In this document: positions 1 to 9,848 of the stretch, piece after piece | How the letters are laid out: each line of letters starts with the position of its first letter | How positions within the stretch are numbered: the stretch's first letter is position 1 | NCBI GenBank assembly: GCA_900553655.1 | Contig: USEQ01000004.1 | Coordinates: forward strand, 1 to 15,361 | Direction of reading: 5' to 3' | Length of the DNA stretch: 15,361 nt | Source of the DNA: an uncultured Slackia sp. | GTDB lineage: Bacteria > Actinomycetota > Coriobacteriia > Coriobacteriales > Eggerthellaceae | Made by a program: the position numbers and the translations under genes | The notes under the pieces: generated by a model | Databases searched by the model: none | Told to the model about the DNA's origin: nothing | The model's input: only the letters and a program-made list of their open reading frames with translations

Positions 1-1156
1 CGCCCGTGTGAGAAAGCGTGTCGCCCGTACGCGTATCGGCAAGCTTGGGAACCACGATGATGTCGCCCGCCATGGCGCTCTTCACGTCGATGGTCTCTTT
101 CCCCTTCATGATGCACACGTGGCCCAAGCGCTCCTTTTTGCGTGTGCGAGAATTGATGAGCTCGACACCAGGAGCAAACACGCCGGAGAATACCTTGATG
201 AAGCTCAAGCGACCAACAAACGGGTCGGAAAGCGTCTTGAAGATGAAGCCCGCAGCCTGCTGGTCGCCTTTCGTCACGCGAATTTCGCCGCCGTCGGCCA
301 GGCGGAATGCGCCATGGGCCGTAGGATGCGGGAAGTAGGTGCAGATATCCTCCATCAAGCCCTGAATGCCCTGCTTGATGATAGTGGAACCGACGAAAAC
401 GGGAATGAACAGCTCCTGGGCGATTGCCTTGTCGAACAGGCCTTCGAGCTCTTCCTGCGTCAACTGTTCTTCGCCGTCAAGATACTTCATTATGAGGTCT
501 TCATCGGCCTCGGCAACGAGGTCGCACAGTTTCTCGCGCGCAGCATCGGCAGCGGCAGCGTAATCGGCGGGAATATCCTCCACACGCTCGGCATCGCCTT
601 CGAAATAACGAGCTTTCATGCGAAGCACGTCAATGACGCCCTTGAAATCTTTGTCTACGCCAATAGGGATGGTAACGGCACCCAGGCGACTGCCGAAACG
701 CGCATGGAGTGCAGCCATGATCACGTCGAAGTTCGCATTTTCGCGGTCGATGTGGTTGATGAATACGGCGCGAGAAAGGCGCATGTCCTCGGCCTCGCGC
801 CACAGTTTATCGGTCATAACCTGAGGACCCGCGACGGCATCGATGACGAACAGAGCCATTTCGGCAGCCTGCATGGTAGCAAGCGTATCTCCAATGAAAT
901 CAGGATGACCCGACGTATCGAGCAGGTTAATCTTGTAATCCTTGTAGGGGATAGGAGCGATGGAAGTGCTCATGGTGAACTTGCGTTTGATTTCCTCCGC
1001 GTCGTAATCCATGTAGGATTTACCATCGTGCGTAGTACCCATACGCGGAGTCTGGCCGGAAATATGAAGCATTGCCTCAGCCAGCGACGTCTTGCCCGCA
1101 CCATCCTGCCCGACCAACACGATGTTGCGGACATGCAAAGTCTCGGGTGCTGCCAT
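1..1156 (-). CDS. Elongation factor G-like translational GTPase (EF-G2 type), C-terminus cut off by window edge
   Basis: A GTPase of the EF-G family, probably a cytoplasmic ribosome-associated factor. Only the first 385 residues lie in the window; the family is about 700 aa. Visible motifs are G1 GQDGAGKT at residues 16-23, G3 DTSGH at 80-84 (the His expected next to switch II is kept) and G4 NHID at 134-137. After the G domain, the residues around 310-385 look like the start of domain II (DPFVGRLSFIKVFSG). Classical EF-G has G1 of type GHIDAGKT and G4 NKMD, so this is more like the actinobacterial EF-G-like paralog group (fusA2 type) than housekeeping fusA. The NHID variant is odd even there. 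The ATG at 1154-1156 is chosen because AAAGGGA lies just upstream and the G1 loop begins 15 residues in. It is transcribed away from thiC. Confidence in the family is high; the EF-G2 subgroup is inference. Confidence 0.9.
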   Translation of the reverse strand, partial: MAAPETLHVRNIVLVGQDGAGKTSLAEAMLHISGQTPRMGTTHDGKSYMDYDAEEIKRKFTMSTSIAPIPYKDYKINLLDTSGHPDFIGDTLATMQAAEMALFVIDAVAGPQVMTDKLWREAEDMRLSRAVFINHIDRENANFDVIMAALHARFGSRLGAVTIPIGVDKDFKGVIDVLRMKARYFEGDAERVEDIPADYAAAADAAREKLCDLVAEADEDLIMKYLDGEEQLTQEELEGLFDKAIAQELFIPVFVGSTIIKQGIQGLMEDICTYFPHPTAHGAFRLADGGEIRVTKGDQQAAGFIFKTLSDPFVGRLSFIKVFSGVFAPGVELINSRTRKKERLGHVCIMKGKETIDVKSAMAGDIIVVPKLADTRTGDTLSHTG

Positions 1157-1229
1157 GTCAACCACCGTCCCTTTCTGGGATTTCCCCTTGCGTGGTATGC
1201 GTTGGTACTCTTTTCGTACGCTACGGCTC

Positions 1230-1257
1230 AGTGTAGCGCAAAGAAAACCAACTCCAA
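1230..1257 (-). promoter_or_regulatory. Candidate sigma70-type promoter of the EF-G-like gene
   Basis: Read on the minus strand, TTGGAG (1252-1257) and TACACT (1230-1235) are separated by 16 bp and lie about 75 bp upstream of the EF-G-like ATG. The -10 box is contained in a 6-bp inverted repeat, CGCTAC / GTAGCG (1219-1224 and 1233-1238, 8-nt spacer). Both boxes are imperfect, so the call is tentative. Confidence 0.4.
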
Positions 1258-1487
1258 CGCACGACGTCTTCCCAGTTCAGAAACACTTTTACCACGCATC
1301 CGGGCGGTTCCATAACTCTTTCGGAGCAAACGAGAAAGACCATTAGAGCCAGCAATCGAAAGATGGCCCAGCAGGCCGAAACCAGCAGCCAGTCTAGGAT
1401 TCGCACGAAGAACCGGGAAGAGACAAGCCGTCTGTTGCTTTTCTCCGATAAAACACCCGCCCGTGCTTCTAGCGCAAATTGCACGGC

Positions 1488-1493
1488 TATACT
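1488..1493 (+). promoter_or_regulatory. Candidate -10 box upstream of thiC
   Basis: TATACT matches the sigma70 -10 consensus at five of six positions and ends 50 bp before the thiC start codon. No good -35 box sits 16-18 bp upstream (the bases there are near GCTTCT), so the promoter would be weak or need an activator. This is a sequence-only guess. Confidence 0.35.
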
Positions 1494-1543
1494 GTGTGGT
1501 CATCAAAACATGCAACACAAGCGCACCCCACGATAGGAGCCGT

Positions 1544-2845
1544 ATGACTTACTCAACCCAAATGGAAGCCGCCAAAGCCGGCATCGTCACTCCCGAAATG
1601 GAACACGTCGCACATCACGAGGGCATCGAGCCCGAGATTCTTCGCGCACGCGTTGCCGCCGGCACCGTCGCCATTCCCGCCAATCACAACCATACCGCCC
1701 TTGTCCCTCACGGCATTGGAGAGGGCCTTCGCACAAAAATCAACGTCAACCTGGGAATTTCAGGCGACATGCGCGATTACGATTGCGAAATGAAAAAGGT
1801 CGACATGGCGCTCAAATATGGCGCTGAAGCCATCATGGACCTTTCGAACTACGGAAAGACACACGACTTCCGCCGCGCGCTCGTCGAAAAATCTCCCGCG
1901 ATGATCGGCACTGTGCCCATGTATGACGCCGTGGGATATCTCGAGAAAGACCTCGCCCACATCAGCGCTCAAGACTTCCTTGAAGTGGTACGCGCCCATG
2001 CCGAAGAAGGCGTGGACTTCGTTACCATTCACGCTGGCCTCAATCGCAAGGCGATCGACAGTTTCAAGCGCAGCGGGCGCAAGATGAACATCGTCTCTCG
2101 AGGTGGATCGCTCATTTACGCCTGGATGGAAATGACCGGCAACGAAAATCCGTTCTTCGAGCACTACGACGAACTGCTCGACATCCTCTACGAGCACGAC
2201 GTCACCATTTCTCTGGGCGACGCGCTGCGTCCGGGCTGCTTGGCCGACGCCTCCGATGCCGGGCAGATCGGCGAGCTCATCGAGCTGGGCTTGCTCACCA
2301 CACGCGCATGGGAGCGCAACGTTCAGGTCATGATCGAAGGACCGGGGCACATGGCCATGAACGAAATTGCCGCGAATATGGTCATGGAGAAGCGCCTGTG
2401 TCACAATGCGCCGTTCTACGTGCTTGGGCCGCTGGTGACCGATATCGCCCCCGGCTACGACCACATCACCTCCGCTATCGGCGGAGCTATCGCCGCCGCA
2501 AACGGAGCTGACTTCCTCTGCTACGTGACGCCCGCAGAGCATTTGCGCCTCCCAAGCGTCGAAGACGTCAAAGAGGGCGTCATCGCCAGCCGCATTGCCG
2601 CGCACGCAGCAGACATTGCCAAGGGCATCCCTGGCGCGCGCGACTGGGACGATCGCATGGCGGCCGCCCGCCAGCGACTCGACTGGCCTGCAATGTTCGA
2701 CGAGGCGATTGACCGCGAAAAGGCGGAGGCATACGTGGCAACTACCAAACCAGCCGACCCGAGCACCTGCACCATGTGCGGCGCCATGTGCTCGGTCCGC
2801 ACCATGAACCGAGCCATGAACGGTGAAAACGTCAGCCTGCTTTAA
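1544..2845 (+). CDS. thiC: Phosphomethylpyrimidine synthase ThiC (radical SAM)
   Basis: ThiC converts 5-aminoimidazole ribotide to hydroxymethylpyrimidine phosphate, the pyrimidine half of thiamine, using S-adenosylmethionine and a [4Fe-4S] cluster in the cytoplasm. The 433-aa protein has the family's hallmark stretches: [43 protein letters not shown] and [21 protein letters not shown]. The C-terminal cluster motif is CTMCGAMC, Cys409, Cys412 and Cys416. The length and three-residue last spacing fit the short ThiC form of anaerobes rather than the long proteobacterial/plant form. The start at 1544 is supported by AGGAG at 1535-1539, 4 nt upstream; an in-frame extension to 1463 has no such site. 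No other thiamine genes lie beside it, and no TPP riboswitch is visible. It ends 16 nt before a strong palindrome. Confidence 0.96.
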   Translation: MTYSTQMEAAKAGIVTPEMEHVAHHEGIEPEILRARVAAGTVAIPANHNHTALVPHGIGEGLRTKINVNLGISGDMRDYDCEMKKVDMALKYGAEAIMDLSNYGKTHDFRRALVEKSPAMIGTVPMYDAVGYLEKDLAHISAQDFLEVVRAHAEEGVDFVTIHAGLNRKAIDSFKRSGRKMNIVSRGGSLIYAWMEMTGNENPFFEHYDELLDILYEHDVTISLGDALRPGCLADASDAGQIGELIELGLLTTRAWERNVQVMIEGPGHMAMNEIAANMVMEKRLCHNAPFYVLGPLVTDIAPGYDHITSAIGGAIAAANGADFLCYVTPAEHLRLPSVEDVKEGVIASRIAAHAADIAKGIPGARDWDDRMAAARQRLDWPAMFDEAIDREKAEAYVATTKPADPSTCTMCGAMCSVRTMNRAMNGENVSLL

Positions 2846-2861
2846 AAATTCCTCCTTCTCC

Positions 2862-2901
2862 CAAGCGAAGAGGGGCCGCATATGCGGCCCCTCTTCGCTT
2901 G
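2862..2901. terminator. 40-nt perfect palindrome between convergent thiC and luxR-type gene, probable bidirectional terminator
   Basis: The sequence is a perfect inverted repeat of 20-nt arms centred on CATATG, beginning CAAGCGAAGAGGGGCCGCAT and followed by its exact reverse complement. As RNA it folds into a very stable GC-rich stem in either direction. It starts 16 nt after the thiC stop and ends 56 bp before the convergent gene's stop. No long U-tract follows on either strand, so it is not a textbook intrinsic terminator, but the position strongly suggests that role. Confidence 0.75.
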
Positions 2902-2957
2902 CAGCGCCTGCAGGAATCCAGAAACAACCTTGGGCCAATACAAACGCCCCGTCGCAA

Positions 2958-4388
2958 TCACTGCCCAATCAGTTCATAGACATCCGATTTCGAGTGAATA
3001 TCCAGTTTTGCGTAGATGTGCCTGACATGTGTTTTCACCGTATTCTGGGACAGAAAAAGCTCCTGTTCCATTTCAGAACGGGTCTTTCGCTGAGCGATCA
3101 ACGTCAACACCTCAGTCTCCCGCGCCGTCAGACCATGCATTTGGGCAAGCTGTTCGCACCTAAGAATCAGGCGTTCTCGCGGCCCTACGACACGTTCTCC
3201 GCTTGCAATTTCCATTCCCGCCGCACCCCAATCGGCATTAACGGCACGCTCGCTTCGCCACAGCAGCACGCATACGCAAACCACAACAATGCCCGCACAC
3301 GCACTCGCCAACAACACCGTTTCATCCTGGGAAAGGCCCGAATCTCGGAGAAACTCTCGTATTGTTACCCCGAGAAATATAGCCCCCTCGCTGCATGCCC
3401 GCGCAATGGCGAACATGCGCAAGGTAGGAGCACCGAAACGAAAGGCGAGGTTGGCAAGCAGCATTAGCGCGAATATCGTGAACCACACGTATGCAAGCTT
3501 TACGAGAAAAGAAACCGCGAAGCCAGCATTCGACCATGCGGCCGGCATCAACACGCAGGCGGCAAGCGCCAAGGGAACGCATGCCTGCGCAAGAAACCGC
3601 GCGTCAAACTTCTCAGGACGAAGCAAGGCAAGACCCAAGATTACAGCGCCTGCAACTCCTGTTGCCCATATACGATGAACGGCCCCTTGCCCATCGGGGT
3701 TCAAGAGCACGGACCCCGCAAGCCCTGATGCAAGGCCGGCAAGGGTCATGATGACGACGATCTTCCAAGGCACCGCATAGCGCGCTGCCTTTGATTTCGT
3801 TGTTTCGCGCGGAACGAGAACGAAACTCGACGCAACGCACACAAAAGAACCCGCAGGAAGCAGCGCCGTCGCAAGCACGGCATATGGGTGCATCATCGTG
3901 CTCACGAGGACATAAAGACCGAACGCCACCAAACAAGACCCAGCCCCATACACGACTATTTGGGTGGAACCCATCTGGGAGTACACTTCCGCCCACAGGC
4001 AGAACAAAATAGCGCCGCCTAATGCCGTCACAACGGAAGCCGTTATTACTACCCCAATGGGAGCGCCGCTCGGAACAAGAAGAAGCCCCGTAAGCGCAGT
4101 ACCCGCGCAGCAAACGGCAACAAGAACTCCGGCAATCTTCATATGAGACCCCAAGGAGCCTATGCGCGAAGCGAATGCCGCCAGCAATAGAAACATCCCG
4201 ATGTCCCCATAGCGCATTCCGGTAGACGCGACCCGGCGAAGCGCATCCGATTCGCCGCAATAAATATCAGGAATATGCGTGCAGCAAAGCCAAGCGACAA
4301 GCATTCCCATGCCGAGGAAACGAAGGGGCCGCAACGTTCGATCGCGTTCCTCTTCGGTCGGAACACCAGCCTCAAAGATATTTCCCAT
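2958..4388 (-). CDS. Membrane-embedded LuxR-family transcriptional regulator (about 12 TM helices plus C-terminal HTH)
   Basis: A 476-aa protein in two parts. Residues about 22-380 are a series of roughly 12 hydrophobic helices with short loops. Residues about 420-476 are a LuxR/GerE helix-turn-helix with the family signature LTARETEVLTLIAQ, then SQNTVKTHVRHIYAKLDIHSKSDVYELI. No phosphoacceptor or ATPase domain is present, so sensing presumably occurs through the membrane part. This architecture is abundant in Eggerthellaceae, where such genes commonly neighbour exported flavin- or molybdenum-dependent reductases. The start ATG at 4386-4388 has GGAGG 7 nt upstream. It is divergent from the reductase at 4624 with a shared 235-bp control region, so it probably regulates that gene and perhaps itself. 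Its ligand is unknown. Confidence 0.9.
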   Translation of the reverse strand: MGNIFEAGVPTEEERDRTLRPLRFLGMGMLVAWLCCTHIPDIYCGESDALRRVASTGMRYGDIGMFLLLAAFASRIGSLGSHMKIAGVLVAVCCAGTALTGLLLVPSGAPIGVVITASVVTALGGAILFCLWAEVYSQMGSTQIVVYGAGSCLVAFGLYVLVSTMMHPYAVLATALLPAGSFVCVASSFVLVPRETTKSKAARYAVPWKIVVIMTLAGLASGLAGSVLLNPDGQGAVHRIWATGVAGAVILGLALLRPEKFDARFLAQACVPLALAACVLMPAAWSNAGFAVSFLVKLAYVWFTIFALMLLANLAFRFGAPTLRMFAIARACSEGAIFLGVTIREFLRDSGLSQDETVLLASACAGIVVVCVCVLLWRSERAVNADWGAAGMEIASGERVVGPRERLILRCEQLAQMHGLTARETEVLTLIAQRKTRSEMEQELFLSQNTVKTHVRHIYAKLDIHSKSDVYELIGQ

Positions 4389-4407
4389 TCAATCCCTCCT
4401 CGCGAGC

Positions 4408-4413
4408 ATTATA
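4408..4413 (-). promoter_or_regulatory. Consensus -10 box for the luxR-type gene
   Basis: On the minus strand the sequence is TATAAT, an exact -10 consensus, 19 nt upstream of the ATG. This predicts a very short leader of about 12 nt containing the Shine-Dalgarno sequence. The expected -35 position has no good match, which suggests dependence on an activator or a weak basal promoter. Confidence 0.45.
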
Positions 4414-4468
4414 GACAAGAAGTCATAGCTCGAGCTTCTGATATGGGAAAACGCATGGGTGGGCTTAG

Positions 4469-4509
4469 GGGTGAACCCCCAATCGCCCGCATCTTCAGAT
4501 GTTTCACCC
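4469..4509. repeat. Nested inverted repeats in the regulator/reductase control region
   Basis: GGGTGAA (4469-4475) is repeated in inverted form as TTCACCC (4503-4509) with a 27-nt spacer. Inside the spacer is a second dyad, CATCT-tc-AGATG (4490-4501). Together they may form a regulator binding region or a cruciform. There is no direct evidence of function, and short dyads can arise by chance. Confidence 0.35.
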
Positions 4510-4548
4510 GCGACTTTTCTTCCAATGCGCCCAAAATGAGCAGCAAAG

Positions 4549-4567
4549 ACGACACCGGTTGTGTCGT
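4549..4567. promoter_or_regulatory. Candidate operator 1: 7-5-7 inverted repeat
   Basis: ACGACAC (4549-4555) and GTGTCGT (4561-4567) are exact reverse complements separated by 5 nt, centred 66 bp upstream of the reductase ATG. Size and symmetry suit a dimeric HTH regulator such as the divergent LuxR-type protein. Binding is inferred, not shown. Confidence 0.5.
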
Positions 4568-4575
4568 ATGGGGTT

Positions 4576-4596
4576 TCGTTCAACGCGATTGAACGA
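4576..4596. promoter_or_regulatory. Candidate operator 2 or leader hairpin: 8-5-8 inverted repeat
   Basis: TCGTTCAA (4576-4583) and TTGAACGA (4589-4596) are exact reverse complements separated by cgcga. The centre is 28 bp downstream of operator 1, and the repeat ends 14 nt before the GGAGG of the reductase. The half-sites are not identical to those of operator 1, so it may be a second binding site, a site for another protein, or an RNA hairpin in the 5' leader. Confidence 0.5.
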
Positions 4597-4623
4597 GCAT
4601 CAACCACACAGGAGGGAAAACGC

Positions 4624-7159
<2,536 letters not shown>

Positions 7160-7282
7160 TGCGACCTCCTTCAGGTCCGCACTCTCAATGGGCGAAATCA
7201 TCCTACAACGAAACGCTCCTCGACAGAAAAAACGCTGCCGTCCCGTAATACACACGTCAAGAGCGCGTTATACGAAACAACG

Positions 7283-8503
7283 CTACGAATGCTCGGGCAC
7301 CTTGCGCAGAAGAACGAAGCCGACAATGAACAAAATCACGAGGGAGAAAACCCCGAAGTTCGCTTCGCCGGTGAGCTGCGTTATGACGCTAACCAGCAGC
7401 GTTCCCATGACCGCAGCGTACTTCCCGAAGATATCGAAAAAGCCGAAGTACTCATTGGCGTGTTCCTTCGGAACAAGCTTGCCGAATTCAGAACGCGAAA
7501 GAGCTTGGATGCCGCCCTGGAACAACCCCACCATGATGGCGAGAATCCAGAATTCAACCTCGCTCTTCAGGAAGAATGCGCCGAAAAGCGTAATGCACAT
7601 GTACGCGAACACGCCCACGAGAAGCATCTTCTTGGTTCCTACGCGCGCCCCCAATCGTCCGTATGCGATGGCTGAGGGAAACGCCACGAACTGCGTGACC
7701 AGCAAAGCAAGAACTAGCTGTGTCGAATCGAGTCCCAAATCGGTGCCGTAGCTCGTGGAAAGCTTGATGATCGTGTGGACGCCGTCGATGTAGAAGAAAT
7801 ATGCCAACATGAAATAGCGCAGCGACTTCGTGCGCCATATGCGCTTCAACGTTACCAACAAGCCTTTGAATGCGTCCTTTATCACATGCTCGGAGCGCGC
7901 CTTGAAATGCGTCTGATGTACGTTCTTGAACACCGGCACGGTGAATGCCGCCCACCAAAGCGCCGTGATCACGAAGGCGATTTTCATCCCCGTGGCGCTA
8001 TCGATACCTACAGCGCCTCCCCCTAGTACAACAGCCAGGCACGCGATGAAGGGGATGCAACTGCCGATGTAGCCCCACGCGTAACCTTGGCTCGAAATCT
8101 CGTCGTAGCGTTCGTCGGTTGTCGCATCCACCAACAAAGCGTCGTAGAAAACCATGGAGGAATTCAGCATAATCGACGCGACGACATAGATGACCAGAAA
8201 CGGGAACGCGTCCGTCGTGAGGCCCAGTGCGCAGCAGGCAAGCGCGCCTGTGCCAACCGTGCCGACGAGGAACTTCTTCTTCATGTGACGCAAATCCGCA
8301 AGGCTGCCCAGCACAGGCATAGTCAAAGCGATGACAAGCGCAGCGACAGTTTCTGCATAGCCCCAGGCGACAACCACGCTTCCCGTGGCGATGGAGCTGA
8401 AATAGACAGGAATGAGAGCCGTCGAAAGAAGCACGAACGCCGAGTTGCCCACGTCGTATGCAATCCAGCTTTTCTCCTGCTTCGTCAGTTTTCCAACGGC
8501 CAT
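7283..8503 (-). CDS. MFS transporter of the Atg22/UMF1 type
   Basis: A 406-aa integral membrane protein with about 12 hydrophobic helices in two halves. It begins with the UMF1/Atg22-like segment YDVGNSAF (16-23). The MFS signature loop GSLADLRHMKKK is at 66-77, with a counterpart in the second half (YGRLGARVGTKK). In yeast, Atg22 effluxes vacuolar amino acids; the substrate of bacterial members is not established, so export or uptake of small metabolites is only a guess. The start at 8503 is chosen over an upstream in-frame ATG at 8563 because GAAGGGA lies about 9 nt before it and the first membrane helix then follows promptly. It is divergent from the phospholipase-like gene. A weak -10-like box, TATACA, reads on the minus strand at 8565-8570. 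Confidence 0.88.
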   Translation of the reverse strand: MAVGKLTKQEKSWIAYDVGNSAFVLLSTALIPVYFSSIATGSVVVAWGYAETVAALVIALTMPVLGSLADLRHMKKKFLVGTVGTGALACCALGLTTDAFPFLVIYVVASIMLNSSMVFYDALLVDATTDERYDEISSQGYAWGYIGSCIPFIACLAVVLGGGAVGIDSATGMKIAFVITALWWAAFTVPVFKNVHQTHFKARSEHVIKDAFKGLLVTLKRIWRTKSLRYFMLAYFFYIDGVHTIIKLSTSYGTDLGLDSTQLVLALLVTQFVAFPSAIAYGRLGARVGTKKMLLVGVFAYMCITLFGAFFLKSEVEFWILAIMVGLFQGGIQALSRSEFGKLVPKEHANEYFGFFDIFGKYAAVMGTLLVSVITQLTGEANFGVFSLVILFIVGFVLLRKVPEHS

Positions 8504-8693
8504 GCTTTTTCGTCCCTTCGTTGATATGGTGAAAGCGTTTCGCGGTACGCAACGCCTGGGCAATTGTATATCATGTGCCTCGAAGCAAAACGCGCCCGAC
8601 TGCCCTCCAGCGTCAAATCATTGCAAAAACCAAACGCTCATGGCAACCGAACGCAGCATCCCTTAGCCTGCGGGCTCGAAAAAGGAGGAAGCT

Positions 8694-9752
8694 ATGCCAG
8701 CCATCATGACGCATGATTTCTTCGGCAAGGAAGTCTACGCCGTCCACGCAAAAGCCATCGGTTCCTCGGCGGATGAACGCGACGCTTTTCTTTTGGGCAA
8801 TCAAGGGCCAGATCCGCTATTCTATCTTGTCCTCACCATGAGGATGAAACCGTTCTTCCGGCTTGGCGGAAAAATGCATCACGAGAATCCAACGAAGCTC
8901 CTCTTCGCCCTTAAAGAAAGCCTCGACGTTCTTGAAGACGACGAGGTGTCCATTGGACGTGCCTATGCGGCGGGGTTCCTGTGCCACTACACGCTCGACA
9001 GCTTGATGCATCCTCTTGTATACAGCCAGCAATTCGCCATCTGCGACGCAGGTATCGTCGGGCTTGACCGCAGCGACGGCAACGAGGTCCATGCGGAAAT
9101 AGAGAGGGAATTCGACGAGATGGTGCTTTTCACAAAGCTCGGCCGCACCATCTCGTCGTACAAGCCCTACGAAGAGGCGCTGCGTGCGAGTGATAGGGTT
9201 CTTGCCATCATAGGAAAGATGTACGCGTATTTCTGCATGGTCGCACTCCACGAGTTCGTCCCCGTCGATATGTTTCCCGCAGCGGTAAAGAACTTCCGTA
9301 CCATCCAAAAGCTCTTCTACTCCCCGAAATCGAGGAAGCAAGGCATCGCAAACACCGTGGAAACCCGCGTGCTTCGCCGCAACCACTCGTTCTTCAAGTC
9401 TATGGCGCACAGGGACAACCCCATCGTGAAAAGCGATTTCGACAACCGTCTCCGCAAGCAATGGATCGATCCCTTTACGGGCGAAGCATCCTCGAAAAGC
9501 TTCTGGAATATCTTCGACGAGGCTAAAGAAAAAGCAGGCAGAAATATCGCCTCGTTCCTTTCCGACGAATTCAGCCTCGAGGATGCGCGCGCAATCACGA
9601 GCGGTCTTGACTTCAGCGGCGAACCCGTCGAAGATGCGGAGAATGCACACGGCGATTTCTCGGAAGAAATCGCCTACACCCGGTCGCTCGCAACCGAGGA
9701 CGGCGCAGCGCAGCTTGTCGCGCATGCGCTCGAGGAAAGCGACTCCCTGTAA
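8694..9752 (+). CDS. Zinc-dependent phospholipase C-like protein
   Basis: A 352-aa protein matching the zinc-dependent phospholipase C/S1-P1-like fold family by its spaced His and Asp ligands. These are MTHDFF (His7), NQGPDPLFY (Asp40), MHHE (His62, His63), CHYTLDSLMHP (His98, Asp102, His106) and EVHAEIE (His133). The metal ligands fall in the first 140 residues. The remaining 210 residues are charged and I do not recognise a second domain. There is no signal peptide or membrane helix, so unlike secreted clostridial phospholipase C it should stay in the cytoplasm, and its substrate may not be a phospholipid. The start at 8694 has AAAGGAGG 6 nt upstream. The TRIC-like gene follows 96 bp later on the same strand. 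Confidence 0.8.
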   Translation: MPAIMTHDFFGKEVYAVHAKAIGSSADERDAFLLGNQGPDPLFYLVLTMRMKPFFRLGGKMHHENPTKLLFALKESLDVLEDDEVSIGRAYAAGFLCHYTLDSLMHPLVYSQQFAICDAGIVGLDRSDGNEVHAEIEREFDEMVLFTKLGRTISSYKPYEEALRASDRVLAIIGKMYAYFCMVALHEFVPVDMFPAAVKNFRTIQKLFYSPKSRKQGIANTVETRVLRRNHSFFKSMAHRDNPIVKSDFDNRLRKQWIDPFTGEASSKSFWNIFDEAKEKAGRNIASFLSDEFSLEDARAITSGLDFSGEPVEDAENAHGDFSEEIAYTRSLATEDGAAQLVAHALEESDSL

Positions 9753-9771
9753 AACCGCGAACCCGAAAAGA

Positions 9772-9802
9772 CGGCATTCTTCGCCCCAGGCATCGAATGC
9801 CG
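9772..9802 (+). repeat. 8-bp inverted repeat between the phospholipase-like and TRIC-like genes
   Basis: CGGCATTC (9772-9779) and GAATGCCG (9795-9802) are exact reverse complements with a 15-nt spacer, 19 nt after the stop. There is no U-tract. It could be a weak terminator, a processing hairpin or an operator for the next gene; I cannot choose. Confidence 0.35.
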
Positions 9803-9848
9803 CAACACACCGACGACAACCCCGCACAGAAACCGGAGCCGCCGCATC

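Larger units (their letters stand above)
1157..1543. other. 387-bp divergent intergenic region between the EF-G-like gene and thiC
   Basis: No convincing gene is seen; the small open frames here lack ribosome binding sites and recognisable motifs. The region carries the two divergent promoter candidates listed separately. The thiC leader was read for the conserved CUGAGA element and helix pattern of the TPP riboswitch, which often precedes thiC, and neither was found. The stretch 1300-1460 holds nothing I can name. Confidence 0.6.

Noticed and set aside
8..1315. 435-aa open frame on the plus strand across the left edge
   Set aside because: It lies antisense to the EF-G-like gene, whose G1, G3 and G4 motifs are clear on the minus strand. 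The plus-strand translation shows no recognisable domain and has no ribosome binding site.
1760..2968. 402-aa minus-strand frame opposite thiC
   Set aside because: It is antisense to an unmistakable ThiC and also crosses the 2862-2901 palindrome; no motif or start signal supports it.
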